From positions 1-52,901 of the forward strand of contig CAKZUF010000015.1 in NCBI GenBank assembly GCA_937921685.1: a DNA stretch of 52,901 nucleotides. Direction: 5' to 3'. A model generated the notes under the pieces. The model did not search any database. It was given only the letters and a program-made list of their open reading frames with translations, and was not told where the DNA came from. The position numbers were made by a program, and so were the translations under genes. Positions 1 to 8,906 of the stretch are shown in pieces (the stretch's first letter is position 1; each line of letters starts with the position of its first letter). Source of the DNA: an uncultured archaeon (lineage in GTDB: Archaea; Thermoproteota; Nitrososphaeria_A; Caldarchaeales; Calditenuaceae).

Positions 1-1
1 C

Positions 2-181
2 TACACCACCGACGGCAGGACTATAGGATATGTCTCAGACATCTTCGGCAAAATAAGCGGCTTCTATATCGTCGTGAGGCTAACTGGCGAGAAGATAGAG
101 CTGAAGATAGGTGAGAAGCTCTGTCTTCAAGTTAAAACAGGTCTTGCGGGCCCTTCAGGGCAGGCTAAGCCGCAGTTGTGA
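2..181 (+). CDS. gar1: Gar1-like H/ACA RNP protein, C-terminal part
   Basis: The gene is cut by the left edge; the last 59 residues are visible, reading in frame from base 2 to the TGA at 179-181. Gar1 is a core protein of archaeal H/ACA guide RNPs, which make pseudouridine in rRNA. The visible part contains a GYVSDIFGKISGFYIVVRL stretch matching the 'G.V.DvFG.v..PYv.V' pattern of the Gar1 beta-barrel, followed by a short polar tail ending GQAKPQL. Its 3' end overlaps the convergent coxG gene by 17 nt. Because only the end is seen, the assignment rests on this one motif; another small beta-barrel RNA-binding protein is possible. Confidence 0.7.
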   Translation, partial: YTTDGRTIGYVSDIFGKISGFYIVVRLTGEKIELKIGEKLCLQVKTGLAGPSGQAKPQL

Positions 182-608
182 TCTTTCTAAGATTATTGAC
201 GAGTTCCTTTACCTTAGACTTGGCCACGTCCTGAATAATCCTAGCGCCGAGGCTTGCTGCGGCACCACCCACAGTAACATCAGAGACCCATTTCACCTCA
301 GAGAGCCTCTCCCCCTTGTCAACGATGTCTAAATCTATTTTCAAGTCGATTGTCGACTGCATGCCTGACCCCTTTCCGACAAGAGTTACGTGGCTTGGCT
401 CCCTCAAATCAATGTATGTGAAGTCCATCTTAATGGTGCCGCTTAGCACGCCGAGCCTCACCTTAAACTCAGCCTCAAAGCTTCGGTCGGACTTGATCTC
501 CAGTTTTTTTAGATCGGGTATAGCCCTGCTAATCTGCCTCGGGTTTGTTACCAGCTGCCAAACTTTCTGGGGCGTGAGAGGCGTCTCAAAAGACCCTTCT
601 AGCCTCAT
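165..608 (-). CDS. coxG: CoxG-like SRPBCC protein
   Basis: A 147-residue protein of the CoxG (carbon monoxide dehydrogenase subunit G) branch of the START/SRPBCC fold. The N-terminus (GSFETPLTPQKVWQLVTNP), the 'IPDLKKLE' segment and the Gly/Ala-rich SDVTVGGAAASLGARII region are typical. In bacteria CoxG is involved in maturation or membrane attachment of aerobic CO dehydrogenase and related molybdenum hydroxylases. It is divergent from coxD-coxE-moeA, sharing a 108-nt intergenic region, which supports a joint role. A TATA-like box near 640 on the minus strand fits the ATG at 608. No CoxS/M/L structural gene is in the window, so the client enzyme is unknown. Confidence 0.82.
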   Translation of the reverse strand: MRLEGSFETPLTPQKVWQLVTNPRQISRAIPDLKKLEIKSDRSFEAEFKVRLGVLSGTIKMDFTYIDLREPSHVTLVGKGSGMQSTIDLKIDLDIVDKGERLSEVKWVSDVTVGGAAASLGARIIQDVAKSKVKELVNNLRKITTAA

Positions 609-716
609 CGCGCCTTATTGTGTCTGCCCCCTAAATAAATCTACCGAGAATATAAGATGAGGGAAAAGTTTTATTAAGTCAGTTAACTCGACTGATTTGG
701 ATGGTGTATCAATAGG

Positions 717-1622
717 TTGTCTAAAGCCGATTTTCTCGAGGGCTTAACGATAGATACTCTGATCGAGAAGCTTGAGAAGCATCTTTATGTTGCAGATAGA
801 AGCCTAGCGACGGCGCTCTATCTCGCCATCAAGATGAATAAGCCCCTCCTCATCGAGGGTGAGCCTGGGTGTGGGAAGACGGAGATTGCCAAAGTGCTTG
901 CTGAGGTTCTCCAGACAGACCTGATTCGGCTGCAGTGCTACGAGGGCCTTGACGCCTCCGACGCCATATATGAGTGGAACTATCCCAAGCAGCTCCTCTA
1001 CATCAGGCTTCTGGAGAATAAGGGTGACTTAAGGGATGTCGAGTCGGAGATCTTTAGCGAGAAGTTCCTTCTTAAGCGCCCGCTCCTTGCAGCTGTGATG
1101 CATGAGGGCGAGATTCCCCCGGTTCTTCTGATAGATGAGATCGACAGGGCTGACGAGGAGTTTGAAGGGTTCCTCCTCGAATTCTTGGCGGAGTTCCAAG
1201 TTACCATACCTGAGGTGGGGACGATCAAGTGTAAGAAGCAGCCAATAGTGATACTTACCTCGAACAGGACTAGGGAGATTGGGGACGGCTTAAAGAGACG
1301 CTGCCTCTACTATTACCAGTCTTACCCGAGTAGGGAGAAGGAGTTGAAGATCCTGAAGCTGAAGGTAAGAGGGCTGGACGAGTCGGTTATGGCGAAGATC
1401 GTTGATTTCGTGAATGTGGTTAGACAGAGGCCTGAGATTTCGAAGAAGCCTGGGATCTCCGAGTCCCTTGACTGGGCGAACGCACTGGCTAGGCTGTCAG
1501 CGAGGGATCTCAATAGGGACACTGTGGTGGCTACACTCTCCTGCATAATTAAGACCCAGGAGGACTTAATGAGAATAGATGTCGACTCAATCCTCTCCAT
1601 GATAGGGGGGAAAAGCGGCTAA
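717..1622 (+). CDS. coxD: MoxR/CoxD-type AAA+ ATPase
   Basis: A 301-residue AAA+ ATPase. Walker A is GEPGCGKT at about residues 48-55 and Walker B LLIDEID at about 137-143; 'TSNRTREIGDGLKRRC' matches sensor 1 plus the arginine finger. Family members of this length next to a VWA-domain protein act as a chaperone pair; in Oligotropha-type CO oxidisers CoxD/CoxE help build the Cu-Mo active site. The start is TTG at 717: the upstream ATG at 701 runs into a stop within a few codons. A TATA-like box (gttttatta, about 666-674) lies upstream. It is followed two bases later by coxE, so the two are probably co-transcribed. CoxD is favoured over generic MoxR because of the neighbours. Confidence 0.85.
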   Translation: MSKADFLEGLTIDTLIEKLEKHLYVADRSLATALYLAIKMNKPLLIEGEPGCGKTEIAKVLAEVLQTDLIRLQCYEGLDASDAIYEWNYPKQLLYIRLLENKGDLRDVESEIFSEKFLLKRPLLAAVMHEGEIPPVLLIDEIDRADEEFEGFLLEFLAEFQVTIPEVGTIKCKKQPIVILTSNRTREIGDGLKRRCLYYYQSYPSREKELKILKLKVRGLDESVMAKIVDFVNVVRQRPEISKKPGISESLDWANALARLSARDLNRDTVVATLSCIIKTQEDLMRIDVDSILSMIGGKSG

Positions 1623-1624
1623 AG

Positions 1625-2785
1625 ATGCATCTCTACGACTTTGTCTGCGGGCTGGCGAGAAGTTTAAGAAGGCAGGGTCTAAAGGTTGGTGTCTCAGAAT
1701 CTATTGACGCATGTCAGGCCATAGGCCTCGTGATTGACCGGGGCTTCGAGGACATACTGACCGCGATACGCGTTACAATGGTGAAGGACCCTTCGAAATA
1801 CCACTTGATCGAGCAGGCTCTCGAGGAGGTTGCCTCCGGAGGCGGCGGGTCTGGGGAGGGTGAGTCCGGTGAGCAGGGTAGTGAAGGCTCGGAGTATGTT
1901 CTGCAGCCAATGGGTATGTCGAAAGGCTCGGGGCAGGATCAAAATAGCGCCTCGACCCAGTTCATCATGTATAGTCCCGCTGAGTCGCTGCACAGGAGGA
2001 GCCTAAGGCCAATAGACATTCATGCCCTGAAAACCGGTAAAAGGATAATTAAGAGGATGCGTCGGAGGCTGGCCGTTCTTCCAGGAAGGCGGTCAACCGC
2101 CTCAAAGAAGGGCGATATAGCGTTTGCAAAGACTATCCGGCATAGTTTCAGAACTTTCGGAGAGATAATGGAGCTGAGAAAATCTACTAAGATCCTCTCT
2201 CGCGCGAGGCTGGCGGCTCTTATCGACATAAGCGGCTCGATGGACACGTATACGGACTGGCTCGTCAGGGCCATGTACCTATTCAGCAGGTTCACGAGGC
2301 GCGTAGAGGTATTCGTGTTCAGTACCCGGCTGAGGCGCATAACTGATCTTCTCTCGATAACAGACTTTGACGAGATTAGGAGGAGACTATCGAGCGAGAT
2401 CGACCTTTGGGGGAGTGGTACGCGTATAGGCTACAGTCTGAAAATCTTCATAGACAATTATGGCAACATGCTGAACAGGAGCTGGATAGCGGTTATAGTG
2501 AGTGATGGCTGGGATACGGGTGAGCCTGAATTGCTGAGGTTGAGCATGAGCAATCTAAGGCAGAGGGTGGGGAGAATTATATGGCTGAACCCACACACAG
2601 ATAAGCCAAATTTCAGGCCCCTCACAATCGGGATGATGACGGCCCTCCCCTACATCGACGTTCTGGCAGGCATGAGCGTGCTCGAAGACTATAGCTCATT
2701 TCTAAGGTTCTTCGGAAAGTCAATTAAACCCTTGAGGCGTGGTGAAAGCCTTGTCAGACGTCAGCCCGAGAGACTGGCGCTATAG
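1625..2785 (+). CDS. coxE: CoxE-like VWA-domain protein
   Basis: A 386-residue protein with an N-terminal helical region, a Gly/Ser/Glu-rich low-complexity linker at about residues 71-90, and a C-terminal von Willebrand A domain. The metal-binding MIDAS motif DISGS begins at residue 201. A basic patch (KRIIKRMRRRLAVLPGRR, about 139-156) precedes the VWA domain. CoxE proteins work with the MoxR-type ATPase CoxD in maturation of molybdenum hydroxylases. The gene starts two bases after coxD and its 3' end overlaps moeA by 47 nt, indicating translational coupling in one operon. Confidence 0.83.
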   Translation: MHLYDFVCGLARSLRRQGLKVGVSESIDACQAIGLVIDRGFEDILTAIRVTMVKDPSKYHLIEQALEEVASGGGGSGEGESGEQGSEGSEYVLQPMGMSKGSGQDQNSASTQFIMYSPAESLHRRSLRPIDIHALKTGKRIIKRMRRRLAVLPGRRSTASKKGDIAFAKTIRHSFRTFGEIMELRKSTKILSRARLAALIDISGSMDTYTDWLVRAMYLFSRFTRRVEVFVFSTRLRRITDLLSITDFDEIRRRLSSEIDLWGSGTRIGYSLKIFIDNYGNMLNRSWIAVIVSDGWDTGEPELLRLSMSNLRQRVGRIIWLNPHTDKPNFRPLTIGMMTALPYIDVLAGMSVLEDYSSFLRFFGKSIKPLRRGESLVRRQPERLAL

Positions 2786-4046
2786 GCGGATATCCAAATT
2801 CAGCGATGTTGAAGAAGTCCTAGCCGAGGTCACACGCCGTATATCGGTAAAGCTTGGCACTATTACCCTGAGGCCTAGATACGCCGTGGGCCATGTCTTG
2901 GCGGAGGATGTTTTTGCGCGGATCGATCTACCGCCTTTCCACATGTCTCATGTCGATGGGTTCGCGGTCCGGAGCTCAGACCTCAGTGGTGCCTCAGAGG
3001 ATGCGCCTGTAGGGCTTGTTGTCGAGGGACATATTGGGCCCGGAGAGCGTAGGGGGCGGATAGGGCCGGGCAGTACCTTCAGAATCCACACCGGAGGATA
3101 TCTCCCTGAAGGCGCTGACACGGTTGTACCCCAGGAGGATGTCTTCACTGACGGCTCGAAGATCTATGTCTCTCACCCATACCGTCCATTTGAGAATGTA
3201 GTCCCTGCTGGCAGTGACGTGCGCCGCGGCCAACTATTGGCTAACAAGGGTGATGTTTTATCACCGGCCAAGGCCTCGCTATTCGAGACGCTCCGGATAT
3301 TCGGGGTTAATGTTCGCGAGGCTCCGCGGGTCACCATACTCTCTTTCGGGGACGAGCTTACCGACAGCCCCGTCGAAGCAGAGAGTGGGGAGAAGATACT
3401 GAACACGCACGCGGTGCTGGTTTCCCAGATGGCTCGGGCCCTAGGATGCGAGATTGTAGGAAACACCATTGTTCCAGATAGGCCGGAGGCTGTGAGAGCA
3501 GCCATAGACGAGGCCGTAAACAACTCTCACTGCGTCTTGACAATAGGCGGGTCAAGTGTAGGGGACATCGACCTGGTTGGCGCTGAGCTAGGTAAGCGAG
3601 CGGAGCTCTTCATACAGGGGCTTAAGCTGCAGCCCGGCAGGGTTGGTGGTGTAGCGTTGATAGGGGGCAAGCCCCTAATAATGCTTCCAGGACTCATACA
3701 CTCCACAGTCAACGTCTTTAACTATCTCGCGGCACCGGTATTGCTGCATATGCTCGAAGCCAGCTCGGAGCAATTCATCATAAAGGTTGATGCATATTTG
3801 GCGGAGACTGTAGAGTTTCAGCGCTGGATTGACTTCAAGAGGATTGTCTGGGTCACTCTGAAGCGGCTGGATGGCGGGGGATATGAGGCGCATCCAAACA
3901 TCGCCGACGCCTCCAATATCTCGTCAATCACCTATTCTCATGGATTCATAGAAGTGCCACCCAACAAGCCGGTCGTCGCTAGGGGGGAAAGAGTAGTAGT
4001 TAAGATTCCACTCTGGTTTACGTGGAGCATCAAGGAACCTGTCTAA
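2739..4046 (+). CDS. moeA: Molybdopterin molybdenumtransferase MoeA-like
   Basis: A 435-residue MoeA/gephyrin-type protein, which inserts molybdate into adenylylated molybdopterin. Recognisable family motifs are SHVDGFAVR (about 70-78, the 'MDGYA' element), ILSFGDEL, GGSSVGDIDLV and LPGLIHSTVNVFNYL (the usual 'LPGNP' region). A C-terminal domain IV follows. The GTG at 2739 overlaps coxE by 47 nt; a TTG at 2751 is another possible start. Placement directly behind coxD-coxE ties cofactor supply to maturation of a molybdenum hydroxylase. The LPG motif is followed by LIHS instead of the usual NPVS, so the enzyme may be specialised, but the overall match is clear. Confidence 0.87.
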   Translation: MVKALSDVSPRDWRYRRISKFSDVEEVLAEVTRRISVKLGTITLRPRYAVGHVLAEDVFARIDLPPFHMSHVDGFAVRSSDLSGASEDAPVGLVVEGHIGPGERRGRIGPGSTFRIHTGGYLPEGADTVVPQEDVFTDGSKIYVSHPYRPFENVVPAGSDVRRGQLLANKGDVLSPAKASLFETLRIFGVNVREAPRVTILSFGDELTDSPVEAESGEKILNTHAVLVSQMARALGCEIVGNTIVPDRPEAVRAAIDEAVNNSHCVLTIGGSSVGDIDLVGAELGKRAELFIQGLKLQPGRVGGVALIGGKPLIMLPGLIHSTVNVFNYLAAPVLLHMLEASSEQFIIKVDAYLAETVEFQRWIDFKRIVWVTLKRLDGGGYEAHPNIADASNISSITYSHGFIEVPPNKPVVARGERVVVKIPLWFTWSIKEPV

Positions 4047-4135
4047 GCAGACTCTACTGCCCCTCGGGGGAATTGTCAATCTGGGCGGAGCAAAGAGGGA
4101 TACTGCTTATTAAGACGCGAGAGTATTAGTATGTT

Positions 4136-5575
4136 GTGACACCTCCTGATCCTGAATACCGGATTGAGAAGGACACGATGGGTGAGATGCGTGTCCCGGT
4201 AACCGCCTACTATGGCGCACAGACTGCGAGGGCTCTTGAGAACTTCAAGTTCTCCCAACTCACCATGCCACGCCAGTTCATCAAAGCGCTCGGACTCATC
4301 AAGGCTGGCGCAGCGAAGGCTAACACCGAGCTTGGGCTGCTCCCGAAGCACATCGGTGATGCGATCTATAAGGCTGCACTCGAGGTTGCGGAGGGCCTCC
4401 ACGACGACCAGTTCGTAGTGGATGTGTTCCAGACAGGGTCAGGAACTTCAACCAACATGAATGCAAACGAGGTAATAGCCAACAGAGCCTCCGAGCTGCT
4501 GGGGGGTAGGAGGGGCGACAAGATGCTCGTCCACCCTAACGACCACGTCAACATGGGGCAGTCGACCAATGACGTGATACCCACCGCCATAAGAGTCGCG
4601 GTCGCGTCCCTCATACACGAGACGCTCTTAAAGAAGCTCGACCTCCTAGCAAGCACCCTTGAGCTTAAGGCACAAGAGTTTAGAGACGTAGTCAAGAGCG
4701 GTCGGACACACCTTCAAGACGCCGTCCCTGTAACACTGGGCCAGGAGTTTAGCGGGTATGCGGAGATGATGAGGAAGAGTGTGTATAGGGTTAGGAGAGC
4801 CTCGGAGGGGCTCCTCGAGCTACCTATAGGAGGTACGGCGGTCGGGACAGGCTTGAACGCTCACCCCGAGTTTGCACCGAGGGTTGTGAAGTTCCTCTCA
4901 GAGACCCTCGGCATTCCATTTGTTACTGCGAGGAACAGGTTTGAGGCGATGGGCAGCCAAGACGCCTGCGTTGAGGTCAGCGGAACACTCAGGGGTGTAG
5001 CAGGCAGCATTTTGAAGATATGCAATGACCTGAGGCTTTTATCGTCTGGCCCCGTTACAGGGTTTGGAGAGATCGAGATACCGGCTGTCCAGCCTGGCTC
5101 CTCAATAATGCCTGGAAAGGTCAACCCCGTGATTGTCGAGGCGTCAATGCTTGCTGCCTGCATGGTGATAGGTTATGATGCAGCGATCTTTGAGGCCTCC
5201 CGTGTAGGCGAGCTTGAACTGAACATGGGCAACCCCCTTATTGCCTATTGCCTGATAAACTCTGTAGAGCTTCTGAGCAGGACCGCCCAACACCTCGCTG
5301 ACAAAGTCATACCCGGTATCACGGCGAATGTGGAGAGGTGCAGGCTCTATGCGGAGAGTAGCCCGGCCACAATCACGGTGCTGGCCCCGCTTATCGGGTA
5401 TGATAAAGCCGCCGAAGTCGCGAGGAGGGCGCTGAAGGAGAGGCGCTCGATAAAGGATATCGTCGTTGAGATGGGGCTTATGAGGAGGGAGGAGATCGAT
5501 AAGGTGTTTGACGTTAAGAGGATGACTGAGGGCGGCATATTAGTGCTGAAGAGGGAGCAGGCCCCTCAAGGATAG
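4136..5575 (+). CDS. fumC: Fumarate hydratase class II
   Basis: A 479-residue class II fumarase (reversible hydration of fumarate to L-malate, TCA cycle). The superfamily signature GSSIMPGKVNP is at about residues 320-330. Other conserved regions are TGSGTSTNMNANEV (about 100), HPNDHVNMGQSTND (about 132) and SGRTHLQDAVP (about 188, with the catalytic His). The length and the sequence of the three regions favour fumarase over aspartase, although the two are close relatives. The start is GTG at 4136. A TATA-like gcttatta box at about 4105-4112 predicts transcription starting at or just before the start codon, so the mRNA is probably leaderless. Confidence 0.92.
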   Translation: MTPPDPEYRIEKDTMGEMRVPVTAYYGAQTARALENFKFSQLTMPRQFIKALGLIKAGAAKANTELGLLPKHIGDAIYKAALEVAEGLHDDQFVVDVFQTGSGTSTNMNANEVIANRASELLGGRRGDKMLVHPNDHVNMGQSTNDVIPTAIRVAVASLIHETLLKKLDLLASTLELKAQEFRDVVKSGRTHLQDAVPVTLGQEFSGYAEMMRKSVYRVRRASEGLLELPIGGTAVGTGLNAHPEFAPRVVKFLSETLGIPFVTARNRFEAMGSQDACVEVSGTLRGVAGSILKICNDLRLLSSGPVTGFGEIEIPAVQPGSSIMPGKVNPVIVEASMLAACMVIGYDAAIFEASRVGELELNMGNPLIAYCLINSVELLSRTAQHLADKVIPGITANVERCRLYAESSPATITVLAPLIGYDKAAEVARRALKERRSIKDIVVEMGLMRREEIDKVFDVKRMTEGGILVLKREQAPQG

Positions 5576-6774
5576 AGTATTGGTTCAGGGTCTATTTCAC
5601 CTAATTCCCTAATTTTTTCCAGCCTCGACATCAGATAGTCTCGAATAGTACGGGTGCTTGGAAGCTCACCCACTACCTCGCCGTCGAGTATGAGAGGCTT
5701 CAATAGCTCCTCAACCTGCCTACCGCACTTGGGGCACCGTTCAAGCTTTTTCTCCCGAGGCACAACTGTGTCGTGGAACATCTCACACCTGTAGATTTGC
5801 TTAGAGGAGGGGAGCTTCCCCCTCTTAGACACGGGCCGGCCCTCCACCTCAACGATATCCAAGGCCAAGTCAATGGATGGTGGAAAAGCTATAGAGGTTC
5901 CCACACCAAAACCGTCAACAACATCATAGAGCTCCTCAACTTCACTCTCATCAATCCCACCGCTCACATATACTCTGACATTCCTATAACCGTTGACGGC
6001 GAGCGTCCACTTAACCTCCTCCACAATCCTCCTCATATTCCCCCTCCTAGACGAGGGGGTGTCCAGCCTGACGCCGTAAAGCCTGTCTCCGAGCGTCTTC
6101 GCCGCGAGAAGGGCCTCCTCCCTCTCGTCGAGGAAGGTGTCGCAGAGAGCGATCCTCGGAACATCTTTGGGTATTGCCTCGTCAAAGGACTTCCAGGCCT
6201 CCGTCTGGCTTCCCGAGACTATTATCAGGGCGTGGGGCATCGTCCCTACAGGCCTCTCACCGATCAGCTCCGCCCCCATGACTCCGGAGACGGCGTCACA
6301 ACCGCCGATGAATGCCGCCCTATCCACTGCAGGGGCTACGGTGGGGTGGACACACCTTATTCCGAAGAAGATTATCGTTTTTCCCCACCCCTTCAGCCTA
6401 ATCCGGGCCGCCTTCGTGGCCACGCTCGAACCATGCCGTAGCATGCCCAGTATACTGGACTCGTAGACGCCAAACTCACCATAAGCACCTGAGATCTCCA
6501 TCACAGGCTCGAAAGACCTGAAGACCTCACCCTCCCTCATTGAGTAGACATTAACGCGTCTCCCCTCCAAGACTGCGACAACCTCCTCCACACCGGCCAA
6601 AACTGCCCAGCGATACCCGCTTGGAAGACCGTAGGCGTGGACATCGGCAACCACCCTTCTCTCTAAAAGCTCCTTAGAAGAGAGGACTTCCCGCGCCCTC
6701 ACGAAATACACATCAGTAACCCTCCCCTTCTTCACATCATCAACCGAGGCGGTGTAAATCTTCGGCCTCGCCAA
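5566..6774 (-). CDS. pncB: Nicotinate phosphoribosyltransferase
   Basis: A 402-residue nicotinate phosphoribosyltransferase (nicotinate + PRPP to nicotinate mononucleotide, NAD salvage). The central region with FFGIRCVHPTVAPAVDRAAF and the 'VSGGIDESEVEEL' phosphate-binding strand fit archaeal NAPRTase. A C-terminal knuckle with a CPKCG pair (YRCEMFHD...CPKCG) resembles the zinc-binding tail of archaeal enzymes. It converges on fumC with a 10-nt overlap. The start used is TTG at 6774; a TATA-like box on the minus strand (6812-6803, ccttttatcg) is roughly 30 nt upstream, consistent with a leaderless transcript. Confidence 0.88.
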   Translation of the reverse strand: MARPKIYTASVDDVKKGRVTDVYFVRAREVLSSKELLERRVVADVHAYGLPSGYRWAVLAGVEEVVAVLEGRRVNVYSMREGEVFRSFEPVMEISGAYGEFGVYESSILGMLRHGSSVATKAARIRLKGWGKTIIFFGIRCVHPTVAPAVDRAAFIGGCDAVSGVMGAELIGERPVGTMPHALIIVSGSQTEAWKSFDEAIPKDVPRIALCDTFLDEREEALLAAKTLGDRLYGVRLDTPSSRRGNMRRIVEEVKWTLAVNGYRNVRVYVSGGIDESEVEELYDVVDGFGVGTSIAFPPSIDLALDIVEVEGRPVSKRGKLPSSKQIYRCEMFHDTVVPREKKLERCPKCGRQVEELLKPLILDGEVVGELPSTRTIRDYLMSRLEKIRELGEIDPEPILYP

Positions 6775-7363
6775 AACACTTCAAGGCATCCACTAAGTAA
6801 GGGACGATAAAAGGGTTCTTGGACTTCAGTGCAGGGCCTTGAGGCCTTCTGGGTTAACTGGGCCACTCATCGGACTCTACTAGCTGTGGGATTCTTGAGG
6901 GTGGAGCCATCCATGCGGCTGGCATTGCGCCGACTTCTCCTTAAGGAGTCGTTACCCACTCTAAGAACGAGTAGAGGGTGTTCTCTCCCAACAGGGCAGG
7001 AGAATCAATAGCCTCGTCCAGCACATGTACAGAGTCATAAAAATAGCTAGGGTGTCGTCACTCAACGCATCGTTCAGAGGCCTCAGCCCGTATTTCTGTG
7101 CGGTAGAGGTATGAGAATGCCGTCGAGTTTTTGACATCCAAAATCCTCCGATACCCCCGTAGTAACGGTTATGGAGGAGGCTTTTAGCTAGGAAGGCTGG
7201 TTGTAATCGCGGGTCTTCGGGATGGTGTCATAGTCTTCACCTTCCAGTTGAGGAACAATATCCTTGACTCCTGTGCCTCCCTGCTTGCTGAACAAGGGAA
7301 AGCAAAGCTGGCCGCCCTTGCCTTCTCCTTTATAAACAGCCCGGTGGGAAGGGCCCTGAAGGA
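6775..7363. other. 589-nt stretch without a clear gene
   Basis: No convincing protein gene lies here. The box cgataaaagg at about 6803-6812 reads as a TATA element in either direction, so it could drive pncB leftward and an RNA rightward starting near 6835. The following 350 nt contains local stems, for example CTCC-TTAA-GGAG around 6950-6960, but I recognise no tRNA, RNase P or box C/D signature. From 7188 to 7416 an open frame encodes a protein-like stretch (VVIAGLRDGVIVFTF) but lacks a normal start near its beginning; the first usable one is a TTG at 7248, and it overlaps the next gene in another frame. Confidence 0.4.
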
Positions 7364-7789
7364 ATGCCGCGGTTCAGGGTACAGCTCAACAAGCCATACG
7401 GCGTCATCAGCGTAGAGGCTGAGAGCGTCGAGGAGGTCACAGCCTCTCTAAACAAGCTGATAGAGCTCTCAAACATCGTTGACAGGAGCCTAGGCATAGC
7501 CTCTTCCGCGGCTGAACAGCGGGCGGCTTCCCAAGGAAAGTCTAGGCGGAGGAGAGGCAGTTCAGAGGCAGTCCTAGCCCTTGACACAATTGAGAGGCAG
7601 ATTCTCGGGACTGGCTTCTTCTCCATTCCCCGCTCAACATCAGAGGTGAGGCAAAAGATCTATGAGCTAACAGGTCTAAGGCTTCAGAGCAGGAAGGTGA
7701 GTCAGGCGCTGGGAATACTATACGAGTCTAAGAAAATTATGAGGGTTGGGAGCAGAGGCAACTATAGATGGTTTGAGAAACACGCTTAG
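7364..7789 (+). CDS. Winged-helix protein of unknown function
   Basis: A 141-residue protein not assigned to a named family. The N-terminal 50 residues look like a small alpha/beta module. A basic, Ser/Arg-rich linker (QGKSRRRRGSSE, about 58-69) follows. The C-terminal 70 residues have a winged-helix pattern: TIERQILGTGFFSIPRSTSE, then SRKVSQALGILYESKKI as a recognition-type helix, then RVGSRGNYRWF as the wing. This suggests DNA binding, possibly regulatory. The ATG at 7364 was chosen as the only good start. Its 3' end overlaps the convergent htpX by four bases. The function is an inference from fold pattern only. Confidence 0.65.
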   Translation: MPRFRVQLNKPYGVISVEAESVEEVTASLNKLIELSNIVDRSLGIASSAAEQRAASQGKSRRRRGSSEAVLALDTIERQILGTGFFSIPRSTSEVRQKIYELTGLRLQSRKVSQALGILYESKKIMRVGSRGNYRWFEKHA

Positions 7790-8754
7790 GCGAGATATGC
7801 GTAGGCGAACCTGTCTAGGTGTTTGATGCGCTTTGCAGGGTGGGGGTGTGTGCTGAAGAGGTCGCTTAGGGGGCTGGGCTTAGCCCTCCTCAACTCCTCT
7901 ATAGCCCTTTCCACATCGATGTATGGGTCGACTGCGTGTTCAGGGTCTGAGATGAAGAACATCTTCAGCTGCTCAGACCGAGCCCTAGCCTCTGGCCTAA
8001 TCCTGCCTGAGAGTGCCATAATCCTCACGAGAGCCCTCTGAAGCCTCCTCGCACCATCACTAACCACGGTTGCAGCATGGCTGTCGGCATAGTATTCGCG
8101 GAGTCGGCTCATCAGGAAGACGAACAAGTTGAACACAAAGCTCAGAACTATTAGTCCAATGCCTATCAAGATCGGTGCTGCGCTGCCCCCATTCCTCCTA
8201 GCGCCTCCGAAGAGGCCAGACATGTATAGCGTATAACCGATGTAGTATATTATCGCTGGTATGAGGCTTATCATCAACATAACCACAACGTCCCTGTGTT
8301 TAAGGTGCCCAACTTCATGCGCCATGACAGCCTCGAGTTCTTCACGCGGAATACGGCCCAAGAGGCCGCTGGTAACGGCCACCATAGGGCCGGTTAATGG
8401 GCTTCCATATGCGAAAGCATTTGGGATATTAATGTTCGCTATCATGACCTTCGGTCTCTGGCGTAGACCACTCTTAGCCGCAAGCTCGTCAACCATCTGG
8501 TACAGCCATGGGTATGCTGTTTGATCTGCCTCGGTCACTCTATAGATGGCGTTAATCAGGTATGGTCCGAAGAGCCACTGTATAATGTTCAGAATAACCA
8601 CGAATCCTATGACGCCGTAGATATAGAATGTTGGCAGCCCAAGATAGAGTATGAGTGCAGTTAATAGAAGAGTGGCTGTCCCCACCACTGCAAGCCAGAT
8701 GGTTATCATGCTGACCCGTAGCCCGAGTAGTGAGACCCTTGCTTGCTCCATCAT
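7786..8754 (-). CDS. htpX: HtpX-like membrane zinc metalloprotease
   Basis: A 322-residue M48-family protease of membrane-protein quality control. The zinc motif HEVGH is at about residues 146-150, in VMAHEVGHLKHRDVV. The third ligand is probably the Glu in LREYYADSHAA. Two transmembrane segments lie at about 14-38 and 44-64 and two more at about 155-178 and 190-216, the standard HtpX topology with a cytoplasmic catalytic site. Two consecutive ATGs occur at the start. Length and topology are normal for archaeal HtpX. Confidence 0.92.
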   Translation of the reverse strand: MMEQARVSLLGLRVSMITIWLAVVGTATLLLTALILYLGLPTFYIYGVIGFVVILNIIQWLFGPYLINAIYRVTEADQTAYPWLYQMVDELAAKSGLRQRPKVMIANINIPNAFAYGSPLTGPMVAVTSGLLGRIPREELEAVMAHEVGHLKHRDVVVMLMISLIPAIIYYIGYTLYMSGLFGGARRNGGSAAPILIGIGLIVLSFVFNLFVFLMSRLREYYADSHAATVVSDGARRLQRALVRIMALSGRIRPEARARSEQLKMFFISDPEHAVDPYIDVERAIEELRRAKPSPLSDLFSTHPHPAKRIKHLDRFAYAYLA

Positions 8755-8906
8755 GATAACACCCTGTATACACCTAGGCGGGGTGCCAAGTATTAAATCT
8801 TATCCGGTATAAAGCGTTCTTTACTAAACCCTAAATTACATTTAGAATGAGTGAGTAGATATTTATTAATGGTCAAATAATTGACTGGGGAGCGAACAAA
8901 TAATGG

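Noticed and set aside
5773..6441. 222-codon plus-strand frame inside the nicotinate phosphoribosyltransferase gene
   Set aside because: It is the antisense shadow of a well-supported gene, with no domain pattern.
6829..7180. RNase P RNA in the gene-poor stretch
   Set aside because: A GGGCAGGAGAAT stretch looked suggestive, but the universally conserved P4 core motifs were not found in the right order.
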